Source: Pleodorina starrii | Taxonomy: Eukaryota > Chlorophyta > Chlorophyceae > Chlamydomonadales > Volvocaceae | Direction of reading: 5' to 3' | Length of the DNA stretch: 64,000 bases | NCBI GenBank assembly: GCA_030267565.1 | Contig: BRXU01000002.1 | Span: forward strand, 3,781,501-3,845,500 | Part shown: piece after piece, positions 33,090 through 43,764 of the stretch | Position numbering within the stretch: the first letter of the stretch is position 1 | Layout: every line of letters begins with the position of its first letter | The notes under the pieces: model-generated | What the model was told of the DNA's origin: nothing | Databases searched by the model: none | What the model saw: the letters and a program-made list of their open reading frames with translations, nothing else | Program-made: the position numbers and the translations under genes

Positions 33090-33803
33090 CCGTCACACCT
33101 GAAGTCGTTCGCTCTGGGAATTGGCAGTCAGAAGTTTTCAGGAGATTGCATTCGCTATTGTTAGCGCCAAGTTTCCGACTCGGAGGAGCGTGCACGGCTG
33201 TGCAAAGTGGGCGACAACTGTCCATGGCAAGTCGACTATGCAGTGCGCGCCGCCAAAAGGCCCCGAAAATTAGCCGTTCAATAACTGGTTTTCCAGGGAT
33301 CATATGACATGAAATTCTGGGTGGGAAAGAGGCGCGCTTGCAAAAGTAGTGGACTCGCGCGACCGTGGACCCGACTCGTGCGAACCCGTAACGGCTACCT
33401 AAGAACATAATATATTAAAAGGAAACACCATATAGAATTGAAGGATGCAAATTGCGAACCGGAAAGCAAGCGGGTGGGACAAGAGTACAACTACCGGGAA
33501 GACATAGTTGTGCACCTGGGGCACATAGTGCGCTCTGGGCTTTGGCAGCCAGAAGTTTTCAGGAGATTGCATTCGCTATTGTTAGAGCCAAGCTTCCGAG
33601 TCGGAGGAGCGTGCGCGGCTTTGCAAAGTGGGCGACAATGTCCATGGCAAGTCGACTATGCAGCGCGCGCCGCCAAAAGGCCCCGAAAAGTGGCCGTGCA
33701 TAAAGTCAGCGGTAAAGGTATCGTATGACATCAAATTCTCGGTGAGAAAGAGGCGCGCTTGCAAAAGTGGGCTCGCGCGACCCGGTCTGCATGCGGTCTG
33801 CAC
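33090..33803. repeat. Satellite-like 420-bp units, cluster 2
   Basis: Two diverged units homologous to 28557-29390, in the same orientation. Confidence 0.85.
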
Positions 33804-33805
33804 CT

Positions 33806-35290
33806 GCGTGGTCAGTGTGTGAGAGTGTGTGTGAGAGTGTGTGTGTGTGTGCGTGTGAGAGTGTGTGATTGTTTGAGTGTGTGAGTGAGTGTGTGAGTGA
33901 GTGTGTGCATGAGTGTGTGAGTGTGAGTGTGGGCGTGTGTGTGAGTGAGTGTATGAGTGGGTGTGTAAGTGTGTGTGGAAGTGTGAGTGTGAGTGAGTTG
34001 GTATGAGTGTGTGAGAGTAAGTGAGAGTGTGAGTGAGTGTATGTGTGTGTGTGCGTGTGAGTGTGTGCGTGTGAGAGTGTATGTGAGTGTGAGAGTGTAT
34101 GTGAGTGTGTGTCGTTATTACAGACCGGGCCCTGACGCTGGCCAGGGGCTGCTAACCCAGCCCCGACGGAAAGACCACCTAAGCACTCTCCCCCTTGCGG
34201 TGGGAGAAGAGCGTGAGGGGCCGCTACCCCCTCCTGCTCGACGCAGAGCTGGCTGCATTGTACACCCCATATACGGGTGTACAGTGCAGCAGCTCCCCAA
34301 AGGCTTGACCTCACAGCCTGCCTTATACGGCAGCTGGGCCCTTCGTCCTTCATGCTGGGCCCTTCGTGCGTGTGTGTGCGAGTGGGTGTGACTGCATGTA
34401 AGTGCGTGTGAGTGCGTGAGTGCGTGTGAGTGCGTGTGAGCACATGTGAGTGCGTGTGAGTGTGTGCGAGTGTGTGTGAGTGCGTGTGAGTGCGTGCGAG
34501 AGCGTGTGAGAGCGTGTAAGTGCGTGTGAGTGCGTGTTAGTACGTGGAGTGCGTGTGAGTGCGTTTGACTGCGTGTGAGTACGTGTGAGTGCGTTAGACT
34601 GCGTGTGAATGCGTGTGAGTGCGGGTGACTGCATGTGAGTGCGTGTGAGTGCGCGTGAGAGTGTGCGAGTGCGTGTGCATGCCTGAGAGAGTGTGTGCGT
34701 GTGTGAGAGAGTGTGTGATTGCGTGTGAGTGCGTGTAAGTACGTGTGAGTACGTGTGAGTGCGTGTGAGTGTGTGTGAGTGTTTGTGAGTGCATGTGACT
34801 GCATGTGAGTGCGTGTGAGTGCGTGTGCGTGCGTGTGACTGCGTGTGAGTTTGCGTGTGTAGGCGAGTGGGTGCGTGTGAGTGCATGTGAGTGCGCACGA
34901 GTGCCTGTGAGTGCGTGTGAGTGCGTGTGAGTGCATGTGAGTGCGTGTGAGTGCGTGTGAGTGCATGTGAGTGCGTGTGAGTGCGTGTGAGCGCGTGTGA
35001 GTGCGTGTGAGAGCATGTAAGTGTGTGTGAGTGCGTGCGAGTGCGTGTGAGTGCGTGTGAGTGCATGTGAGTGCGTGTGAGTGCGTGTGTGTGCGTGTGA
35101 CTGCGTGTGAGTTTGCGTGTGTAGGCGAGTTGGTGCGTGTGAGTGCATGTGAGTGCGTGCGAGTGCCTGTGAGTGCGTGTGAGTGCGTGTGAGTGTATGT
35201 GACTGCATGCGAGTGAGTGTGAGTGCGTGTGACTGCGTGTGAGTGCGTGTGAGTACGTGTGAGTGCGTATGAGTGTATGTGAATGCATGT
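33806..35290. repeat. TG-rich minisatellites, blocks 4 and 5, with island
   Basis: 33806-34115 is gtgtgagagtgtgtg-type; 34116-34365 is an island related to 31931-32080; 34366-35290 is gtgagtgcgt-type. Long Thr/His/Ser ORFs on minus are artefacts. Confidence 0.9.
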
Positions 35291-35566
35291 CTCGTCTTTT
35301 GCGACTTCTGGCCACCGAAATTTCCAGGAATCAGCATTCTATATTATTGATGGCTGCCTCCGTGTCGGAAAGCCAGGCATGCCCACGTCGCAGCCATTCA
35401 AAGGCTCCATGGACGAGCGACCCACCGGCGCGCGACCAGAACGCCTCCAATGAAGTCTTTCAATTGCAGTCAATGCCGAATTGTAAACAACGTGCATTGC
35501 ACGATGCGGCGCGACCTCAGGCGCCCGTCGCAATACATTCACAAACGGATAGCGACCTGAGAGGGT
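35291..35566. other. Short unique spacer
   Basis: 276 bp between the TG array and copy B of the duplication. No coding support is seen. Confidence 0.4.
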
Positions 35567-37872
35567 AACTTCAGCAAATATGTACGCCGGCACATAAACA
35601 AACATGACATGGAATTATGTTGCATATGAAAGCTTGACAAAAGCTCAGTATCAGATGGGTCGCAGCCGGCAGCGGTTGCAACTGGTTCAATGGCCGTAAG
35701 CGAAACGGCATACAATCAGTACTACTGACATCCCGCTAGGGCATGCTATAAGCGCGGCTTCACCGATGGGGTGTCGGTGGTACGACGACGCTTATGATGA
35801 CGCTCATGACAGCGAAACGCCAAGCATCCGGTGCCAAACTGCATTCGGACAAAGCAGACGCCTGCGACAACATTTAGTATAGTGGCAAACTGGGGCCCAG
35901 GGCGTACAGTGCTCGTCACACTCATCCTCGGAGCTATGTCGCACCTGTTGTCAATGAGCGGGACCATGCGGCTTCTGGAAACGAGGCAACACAACACCTT
36001 GCCACGCCTCAACATCGCTAGTCGGAATGACTGAGCCGCGCGCCAGTCGTTGTCGAATGCCACATCGGAGAGACCGGCAGCAGCCAGCGGGAGGCAGAAG
36101 GACCGCTTAATAGTAAGCACGCGCAGCCGCTCAGGAGGCACTCGAGGGCTTACTGGGCCTAGGGCGGGACCAAACAAGGAAGGCATGCCACCCTCGGGAA
36201 GGTACGCCAACCCCTCCAGCAGGAAGTCGAGGACCGTTGCCAAACACCGAGATGGGAAGACAAGGCTTGGGCCTGCGGCTGCCGGGCAACAGCCCCACAC
36301 GTCAAGTAACAGAGCCACTGCCCCCGGACACCAAAGTTGAAGGCTCGGCCCGCGCGGGCCAGGTCAGTCAGCACGACGAGCCTGGGCTTACGGGAAGGAC
36401 AGGGGTCTCAGGCCAAGGCCACGGGGAGCGGCAAGCGACATGGGACATGGATACCGCCACACACAGGTCGTTCACAACTGTGCACCGTGCACCCACACCT
36501 TGAGGGCAAGTTGCACGTGGGACCGGTTCCAACGGGGAGGGGTGGTGTGTGCCACGGGTACGACAGCGGGGGGCCCATCTCGTGCAGGGCCGGGTTCGGG
36601 GGGAAAGGGTGGTGCGCACCGGGGGGGCTGTAGGCGGGGTGCATCACGCACGGAATAGGGCACAAGGCAGAAAGGGGAAGCGACACGCACCGCGGGGTCG
36701 GCCGAAGAGGGGCACATCGTGCGCGAGACCAGGTACCAAGGGACCGGGGGGGGGGGGCGGCGCACGCCGCTGAGGCATGGTGCGCCACGTGCGGATCGAG
36801 TCCATGGGGAAACGGGAAAGGGTGGTGCACGCCGCTCGGACAGCAGGAGGGGACGCATGGCGTGCGGCATTGGAGTACAGGGTGGGAAAGGAGGAGGGTG
36901 GTGTGCGCCACTGGGGTTGCCAGGAGGGGTGCATCGAGTGTGAGACCGAATACCGTATACGGAGAAGGGCGGCGACGTGCACCACGGGGAGGGTGCACCA
37001 CGCGAGAGACCGAGCCAAGGGGAAAGGGGGGCGGCGCACACCGTGGGGTCTGCAGGGGAGGGGTGCACCACGCACGGGACCGGGCACAAAGGAAGTGGGC
37101 TTCGCGCACCTCAGGCAGTGAGTGCATGGCAAAGAGGAAAGGGACGGCACGCGTCGCTGAATCAGCAGAGAGGTGCCGCGTCACACGAGGGTCCGGGCCC
37201 AAGGGAGAAGACACAGCACTCGCAGTAGGTCGGTCAGTCAGGGTGCACCGTGCGGCCGAGAAGGGACAAGCGGCTTCGAGGGGTACGGGGTGGGGCTCAC
37301 AGCACACCGAAAAACCCAATACGGGCCAAATGGGGACGGCTAGCATATTTATGGGCCGGCAGGGCAGCCAGCACTCACCACAAAGGGCGAGCACGCAGAG
37401 GGGGAGGCAACTGTACGGGGCACCGGCACCCCATTTCCTGAGCGACACGCTGCACCCCTGGAGCTGGACCTTACGGTGGGCAAGGCTTGCGCGGCCGCGG
37501 ACTCCCTTACGCGCGGGGGGGGGGCGGATTCCCTTGGGATTTGTGGGAGCGGGGATTGTGGCCGTGACACCGGCGTGGATGCCCTCTCGCGCCGGGGGTG
37601 CCCCCGGGGCCCGGGATACTTCCTGTTCAGTCATGCCACGGGGCGGTTGCTCTTGGGGCCTGCTTGCCCCAAGTGTTGGCCCTGGTGTTGCTTATTGGCC
37701 TCTCGCCTTCCCCGTCCTTGTAACATCCCTCGCAGACGACAACAACGCACTGCAGGCCACACCCAACACGTGCAAAGCCCCGACCCGTCTCCTGCCGTAC
37801 CCCCCACCCATCGCCCGGCGCGACCGTTTCAAATTGCTCCGGGCAGTGTTGCCGCAGGCAACACGTGTCATG
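35567..37872. repeat. 2.3-kb segmental duplication, copy B
   Basis: Second copy of 26254-28556, same orientation. Its right end (gtgtcatgt) abuts catgtccgtgtctg at 37876, which is internal sequence of the non-autonomous element family. Confidence 0.92.
35746..36318 (-). CDS. Hypothetical 190-aa ORF, copy B
   Basis: Identical in sequence and length to the ORF at 26433-27005. See that entry for composition and caveats. Confidence 0.25.
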   Translation of the reverse strand: MALLLDVWGCCPAAAGPSLVFPSRCLATVLDFLLEGLAYLPEGGMPSLFGPALGPVSPRVPPERLRVLTIKRSFCLPLAAAGLSDVAFDNDWRAAQSFRLAMLRRGKVLCCLVSRSRMVPLIDNRCDIAPRMSVTSTVRPGPQFATILNVVAGVCFVRMQFGTGCLAFRCHERHHKRRRTTDTPSVKPRL

Positions 37873-37875
37873 TCA

Positions 37876-38480
37876 TGTCATGTCCGTGTCTGCGCTGTCT
37901 GATGTAAAAGGGCAAGTGCAGACTTTCGGCCAACGGAAAGACTCCATAAGTAGATTATTACGTTCTTTATTGCATGGTAAATTTATTATAGGATTCCAAC
38001 ATCGCATGAGTAAAAACCAGTTTGGCAGTCTCCATGGACCGAGGCCGAGGTCAAACCAACGCCTCTCGGCCTGTAATTAATTCCAGAAGATCCATCGTTT
38101 CTCGAACGGGAATTCTGACATGACGGCGTGAAATGAATCTTCATTTCGGCAACCAAATATGTTTGCATTGCGAACAATCTTCCCGCGAACACACCACAGC
38201 AGCTCTGCTTGCCGGTCCGACCGACTTGGCGCATATTACAATACAAAGATTGCAAGGAGCAAACCATGAGGGGCAAACTGCTGGTTGTCGGACGCCAAGC
38301 GGCAAATTGCACGCATGATGCGGCGGTCTTCTGCTGCGGGCCGCCAAACAAGTCCAGTCGGCAACCTAGGGGACTTCTGCATTCCCTGTCCTAATGTTAA
38401 CGTTGTCAAGCCTCCTCTACAGCGAATACCTCGGTAGCGAAGCCTGTGCACTCTCGTCGGCGTCAAGTGCACGTCGTCCC
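37876..38480 (+). mobile_element. Truncated copy of the non-autonomous element, plus orientation
   Basis: Homologous to 24310-23688 read in reverse. It begins inside the element (no GGGCGGGGCCCC end) and stops at about 38480 before the last about 230 bp. With the copy at 23688-24262 it forms the inverted repeat flanking the 13.6-kb repeat block. Confidence 0.8.
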
Positions 38481-38597
38481 CCGTCGACTACCTGGCTTGG
38501 CACTGGTGAGCGGAGTGAGCGGCCGCCGGCTGGTCATTGGCCATCGGCCATCGATAGCCTTACGCTCTTCCCTGTGTGTGTGTGTGTGTGTGGTTAG

Positions 38598-38742
38598 TAC
38601 ATGCGGTGGGGGCAGGGAGGGAGCCCTGACATTAAGCGGTTGCTTGGTTGCGCCTGCCGCGAGTGCTGCACCTGCGACCGCAACAACCGCCGGGAACAGG
38701 CCGCGGGCCAGTCGTGTGCATTCCCACACAAGCGCGATACCG
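38598..38742 (+). CDS. Candidate Cys-rich exon upstream of the glycosyltransferase
   Basis: Bounded by a good acceptor (gtgtggttag) and donor (CCG/gtatgt), fully open: YMRWGQGGSPDIKRLLGCAC, then RECCTCDRNN and so on. It may be an upstream exon of the glycosyltransferase-like gene, but no phase-consistent linking exon was found, so it may belong to a broken gene. Confidence 0.35.
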
Positions 38743-39396
38743 GTATGTGGCCAGTGTGCACGCCTCCCGTCCAGTCCTGTCCTATTCCGTCCAGTCCTGT
38801 TCTGTTCCTGTTGCGCACACCGACCCGCTCGCCCGCGCCCAACAGACGGCCCCGCATCAGCAAGTTGTCAGCACCTGATGACCAGCAGTCCATCTAGCCA
38901 AGGAGATGGGGAACGGTGTCTGGCGGCGGGGGGACGGGGGAGGCCCGGGTGGCGCGCAGCTACCTCCGTCCCTCCCTCCCTCCCCCCGAGGAAAGCACAT
39001 ACACACACGTGCGTACACCCATACAGCCGTACGTTCAGCCAGCAGCTGACCATGCGCGAAACCATCCGGCCATCAAGCTAGCTAGCCAGCTAGCTAAGCA
39101 GCCAGCTTGCGCACGCTCTTTCCGAGCGGCGCGCCGCAGTACGCCTCTGAGCTGCGTGAATGCGCGCACACGCCTACATACTTCCCTACCTCCTCCGGGC
39201 GCTACGCTTCGGTTCCCTCTCCCGTAATTACCCCTCCCTCCCATCGCCAATGTCGCCTCCGTCCCGGCCCGGCCCGTGGCTGCGGTGCTCCCGCTCCCTC
39301 CTGCCTACCGCGCTACCGGTGACACCCCACCCCTCCAATCTGTCATTCGTTCATTCAATCATTCACATTATAGTAATTGATCATTCATTCATTCAG

Positions 39397-40515
39397 GCGC
39401 CACTTTGATGCGGATCACCCCGACAAGAAGGAGGCGCTCGTCCGCATCGATGAGCTGGCCGCCACCATGCGATGCGCCCAGAGGCTGGCTGATGAGGTGG
39501 GCATCGACCTGCTGCAGCGGCCGATGCTGCTGGTCACGGACTTCAACGGTGAGTGCGTGCCGCTTGCCGTTGTATGTAACAAGCTGGTTCGTAACAAGCT
39601 CAATGGGTGATGGGTCGAGCGGCCGCGCGCACCATGCTCTGGAACGCGTGACAGCGTAGCAGGGGCAGCAGGAGACGTAGGGGATGCAGGTAGGAGGAAA
39701 TCGAGGGAAAGCAGATTGGGGAACGAAGCAAGGGAAGCAGGCTTAGGGACGGAGCTGCTGCGGCGGGTTGCTGAGGTTCGATAATCCTCGTCGGTCCGAT
39801 GCACCGATGGTCCTCGTGCGGTTCGCTTCACACCTGCTGCGAGGCGTGGCGTGTGGGTTTCTGGGTTAGCACAGCACAGTTTAACATACAGACCCATATC
39901 CAGTACACGGTAGGAAGGTGTCGGTCAGCTTTGTCGGGATCCAGCTGCTGCATGTCCCATCCTGTTCTTCCGCAAAGGCCGACAGCTGTCTGGCCGCGTG
40001 CTTGTGTGTAGCCCAACTTTCCGTGCTGGCGCGGTGCACTATAGCTAATAAGACTTAACTCATCCCTCAGCAGGCCCGCCCCAAAAACCCTTTCATACCC
40101 CCGTCCCGCCCCCCGTCCCTCGCTCCTCACCGCCACGCAACACCACGCCGTGCGCCCTACCTGGATGAACGGATGGACACGTGCGCGCACCCATCCACGC
40201 GCCCACACACACGTTCTCACGCTCACGCGCACATATATACACGCGTCCCTGCACACGTGCGTCTTCCCAGTGTTCCGGAGCTTCGTACACTCCGGGCAAC
40301 TGGCGAGGGTGGTGGCGCTCAACATGACCGCGCGCCACATAGACAACAAGGCCGGCGTGGAGCCTTTGGACGTGTTCCAGGACATCTTCGTGGACCTGTA
40401 CCTCATGTCGCGCGCGCGCTGCCTGCTGACCAGTCACTCCGGCTTCAGCAAGCTGGCGCTGTGGATGGCGGGCGGGCAGCTGCTGCGATGCCACCGAGAC
40501 AGGGTCGTCTGCTAA
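39397..40515 (+). CDS. Glycosyltransferase-like protein, C-terminal exons
   Basis: Two exons, 39397-39548 and 40271-40515 (TAA), joined in phase 1 (LLVTDFNG/VFRSFVHSG). The first reads RHFDADHPDKKEALVRIDEL and an AATMRCAQRLADEVG helix. The last has DIFVDLYLMSRARCLLTSHS followed by GFSKLALWMAGG, the pattern of fucosyltransferase-like folds (donor-site Asp, then S-x-FS..A.W). 131 residues are present; the N-terminal acceptor-binding half is not recognisable upstream, where the gene meets the truncated transposable element at 38.48 kb. It is either 5'-truncated or has exons I could not see. Probable Golgi enzyme by family, not by any visible signal. Confidence 0.6.
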
Positions 40516-40956
40516 GAGGGGAGCGGGTGTGGCGCCGAGAGTACGGTAGCACCGACGAAGGCAGTCGTGGGTGAGCCGCAGCGGGTGGTATACGATAGAT
40601 GTCATGGGTTTGTTCGGTTTCATGGGGATGTACGGATGGTTTGGCACCTGCCGCGGGTGCTTATTGGAGGGCACGCAGGAGGTATAACACCGGCCACACG
40701 TACGTCGCGTCAATTCGCGTCAATTCCGGGAGAGGGGTTATTCACGTACAGGGGAGGGGGGATTTAGGGTCGGGAGAGGCGACTGGACTCGGTGCTGAAG
40801 ATACTGCGCCGCCGAGTTCACGATGCGGATAACGCCAGCGCTCTCATTTGGGTCAAGATGGCCGACGATGCGGTGTAGACTGTGAGGGTGCCAGACGTCT
40901 GACACGCCCTTGACACTCGGCGGAGTCAACTACCGGTATCATCCAGGGTCCCCATA

Positions 40957-41056
40957 ATCGTCCAACGCATTGCCGAGTTAACAGTGTGGCAGTGGCCGTG
41001 ACATCACATGTTACCGGCCACTGCCACAATGTTAACTCGGAAATGCGTTGGACGAT
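40957..41056. ncRNA. 42-bp foldback, miRNA-precursor-like
   Basis: Arms 40957-40998 and 41015-41056 are complementary over 42 bp with two mismatches (arm start ATCGTCCAACGCATT; arm end TGGCAGTGGCCG), with a 16-nt loop. Length and near-perfect pairing match algal small-RNA precursors or a short foldback MITE. No other copy was seen in this window. Confidence 0.5.
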
Positions 41057-41059
41057 TCC

Positions 41060-41560
41060 AGTGTACCGGACTACCGCTGCACAGGCTGAATTTTGGCAGT
41101 ATGTTTTTCCCCGACTCGAGGTACCATACTTTGCGACCTGTCTGTTGGGCTTCGTCCAGTCGGCTGTTCGGTACTTTTTCGGCACATACCACACCGCCGT
41201 GTTACAGCCCCCCTGGACACCGCCACCGTGTGGACAGTCGAATATAGTTGGTTGGGTTCGTTGGGTTCGTTGAGTTGGGCAAGAAGCTGCACCTCTGCAT
41301 GAACCCCATCCATCCATGTATGTACCCCAGCCAGCCTCTTCATACATGGAGATCCCGCCACTCAAGTAGCTCAAGTAGTCGCTGCACGACCTACCCGGTT
41401 TCTCCCGCAAGGGTGACTTACTTCATGTCCACCACGCACGCACGGACGACAAGAGCGGCTCCTGGAACCTGAACCTGCCAATGCTGCTACATCTCAGCAT
41501 GCACCGCTAAGCCGTTTTCGAGTGGCAAGGCAAGCTACCGTATAATGCCGGCTGGAGGAG
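41060..41560. other. No gene recognised
   Basis: About 500 bp between the foldback and the retroelement remnant; short ORFs only. Confidence 0.4.
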
Positions 41561-41699
41561 ACAGTCGTGCGCCTAGAAGCGGCGGCGCGGGCGGCGGTAA
41601 CCGCCTGCTGGGACGGAGGCGGCGAGCCTACATATAGCAGGCCGCATCATGGTATGGCCCTGAGCCTGGCCATGTCCACGGCCCCCCTTTGCATTCGAG

Positions 41700-42889
41700 G
41701 GTGGTATTGTAGGTGGGACAAGCACTGGTGGTCGCGGACTGGGACGCGGCAGTTGGGGATCCCGACACGTTTCTGGCGCGGGCGCGCCTGTTCGTTGAGC
41801 TGTTGCGCCGCAAGGATCGATGGCAGGCATGTCTTGAATGGTGGCGGCGCGGGCCGGCGCTGGTCTAACGGTGGCAGGGGCGGGACGCGTCAGACAGGGC
41901 ATACGCGGCGCTGCTGCCCGAGGCAGGTGTAGCTGCGGCCGGGCGAGGCGAGCCGGATGGGGATGCCATGCATTCACCCCGCCCGGAGGATACGGCACGC
42001 ATGCAGCGTGGCGAGATGTATGTCCAGCTCGGAGCGGGAGCTGCGGACGGTGGCACTGGCGGTGGAGTGCGTGGCTGCGGACACACGCACGCACGGGCCT
42101 CACCTGCTGGAGGGGAACGAAGCTAGCTGGTTGCAATATATACCAGACGGACTGTCAGTTGGCGTTGTTCTGTGTGCTGGGCATGAAGGGCAACGGCATG
42201 TGCCTGCTGCCTGGTGCGGGTGGACGAGCTGTGTCGGCTGCATGTGCGCGGACATGCTGGACCTCGCGGTATGGTGCAGCTGCGTGGTGTGGTAGGTACC
42301 TCCGCACCGTGCAGCTTTGATGCAGCAGTTGACAGACGCCTGGTTGAAGAAGTACGGTATGAGGATGGTTCGCAATAGTGCCTGGACGACGGGGTCTACC
42401 GCAGCCTGATGTAAGTGGAGCGAGGGCTGCCTGGCGGGCCGATGGCCGCTGCGGTTGCTGGACGTGTACGTGGACGAGTACTCCACCAATCAATCAAGCT
42501 GCCCAGCAGGTCGGTTCGTCGCCCGCGCATGCGTGGATGGCGGGTGGAGCCCGCACGCCTTGGCTACGAACGCGCGCTTTCGCGCAGCACTGGAGAAAAT
42601 GGGGCCGCGGGGGCATCCTGTACGTCAAACCGCCGTTCGAGGAGATGGGACGGGCGGTGCGAAAGATAGCAGACGAGCGACCGGCCGGACTGCGCGCTCA
42701 TCGCGCCGGTGTAGTAGGTGTAGCCACGCACGCTGGTGGCGAACCCTGCTGGCCCGCTTGCCAGTCATTAAGAGGGGTTCACTGTACAGCCGAGGGTTGT
42801 TCCGGCCGGGGCCGCAGGTGCCCAACACGAAGGCCCGTGGGCCCAAGACCCTCAAGTACGCGGTGGAGGTGTTGTTCATCTTGCGGTGA
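41700..42889 (+). pseudogene. Decayed retroelement, C-terminal region
   Basis: Recognisable peptide pieces lie in different frames with stops between: LFVELLRRKDRWQACLEWW (about 41790), IYQTDCQLALFCVLGMKGNG (about 42140), FAQHWRKWGRGGILYVKPPF then EEMGRAVRKIADERP (about 42570-42690), PDCALIAPV followed by stops, and WWRTLLARLPVIKRG to the terminal KTLKYAVEVLFIL (42730-42889). The order W..NPPF..lvaP.W..WW is a pattern I associate with the RNase H-side C-terminus of DIRS/Ty3-type elements in green algae. At least two frameshifts and several stops show it is dead. Confidence 0.5.
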
Positions 42890-42899
42890 AAGCAGGGGC

Positions 42900-43764
42900 C
42901 GCGAGTATAGTAGGGGCAATTGGCGGCGGGCGCGCGGTAGGAATGCCAGCTGCCAGGAAGCGGGGTCTGGGGCGAGGGGCGGCAATAATGGGCGAAGTGG
43001 AAGGTCAAGAAAGGAGCTGGCACCCCGGGAAGCAGGAGAGGTAGGCGAAGTGGCAGGTGGCCTAGATGGCGCTATAATGGCACGGGTTGACGGAGAGACC
43101 AAGAGCTGCTGGCGGGCTGCGCCGACCGGCACAGCCCGGACGGCTGACAAGAGGCAGGAGCGATAAGCGGTTCCCGCGGGGCTCGGGGCTGGAGCTGGGG
43201 AGTAGACCCGGCAGTCGCGGCGCGGAGACAGTAGGGAACGGCAAGACTAGGCCCACATATGTAAGGCTTACATGGCAGTTGACCGAAGCCACGGGCACGG
43301 GCACGGGCACGGGGCATGACCGCGTTTCCGCCAAGCGGTGTCGTTGGGTGGTAAACTAGCTCCGGAAAACATTTTGGGGCGAGAACCACGGCGGGTTGCA
43401 GGATGCCAAACTAAGTTAGTCCAGTACGGAGCGACGAGCATTGAAGCACCCAGCACCTAACGGTGAGCCACCGGACTTACTTGGCGATGCACGGACACGT
43501 TAAATCGATGTGGCTCAGGCTCCGGCCACCGCCCACCGATATACTCGACTCGTCATTGGAAGCAGCTGCGTCAACCTGCCCGCCAACCGTCGGGCCAGCT
43601 CCGTAGAGGTACTGTACTCGTATAGTGATGCATATTTGCCACCACAAACCTTAATCTATATATCAGGTGACCTGTAATAACGTTGTGTAAATCTATCTTT
43701 CTTCCGAGCGAAAAGTTACGTCTTGCACTTTCCTTGAAGACCACGCTAGAGTAAGCAGTCCAGC
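42900..43764. other. No gene recognised; PLAC8 upstream region
   Basis: Gene-free about 860 bp containing a short acgggc repeat at 43293-43315. The 3' part should include the promoter and 5' UTR of the PLAC8-family gene. Confidence 0.4.
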
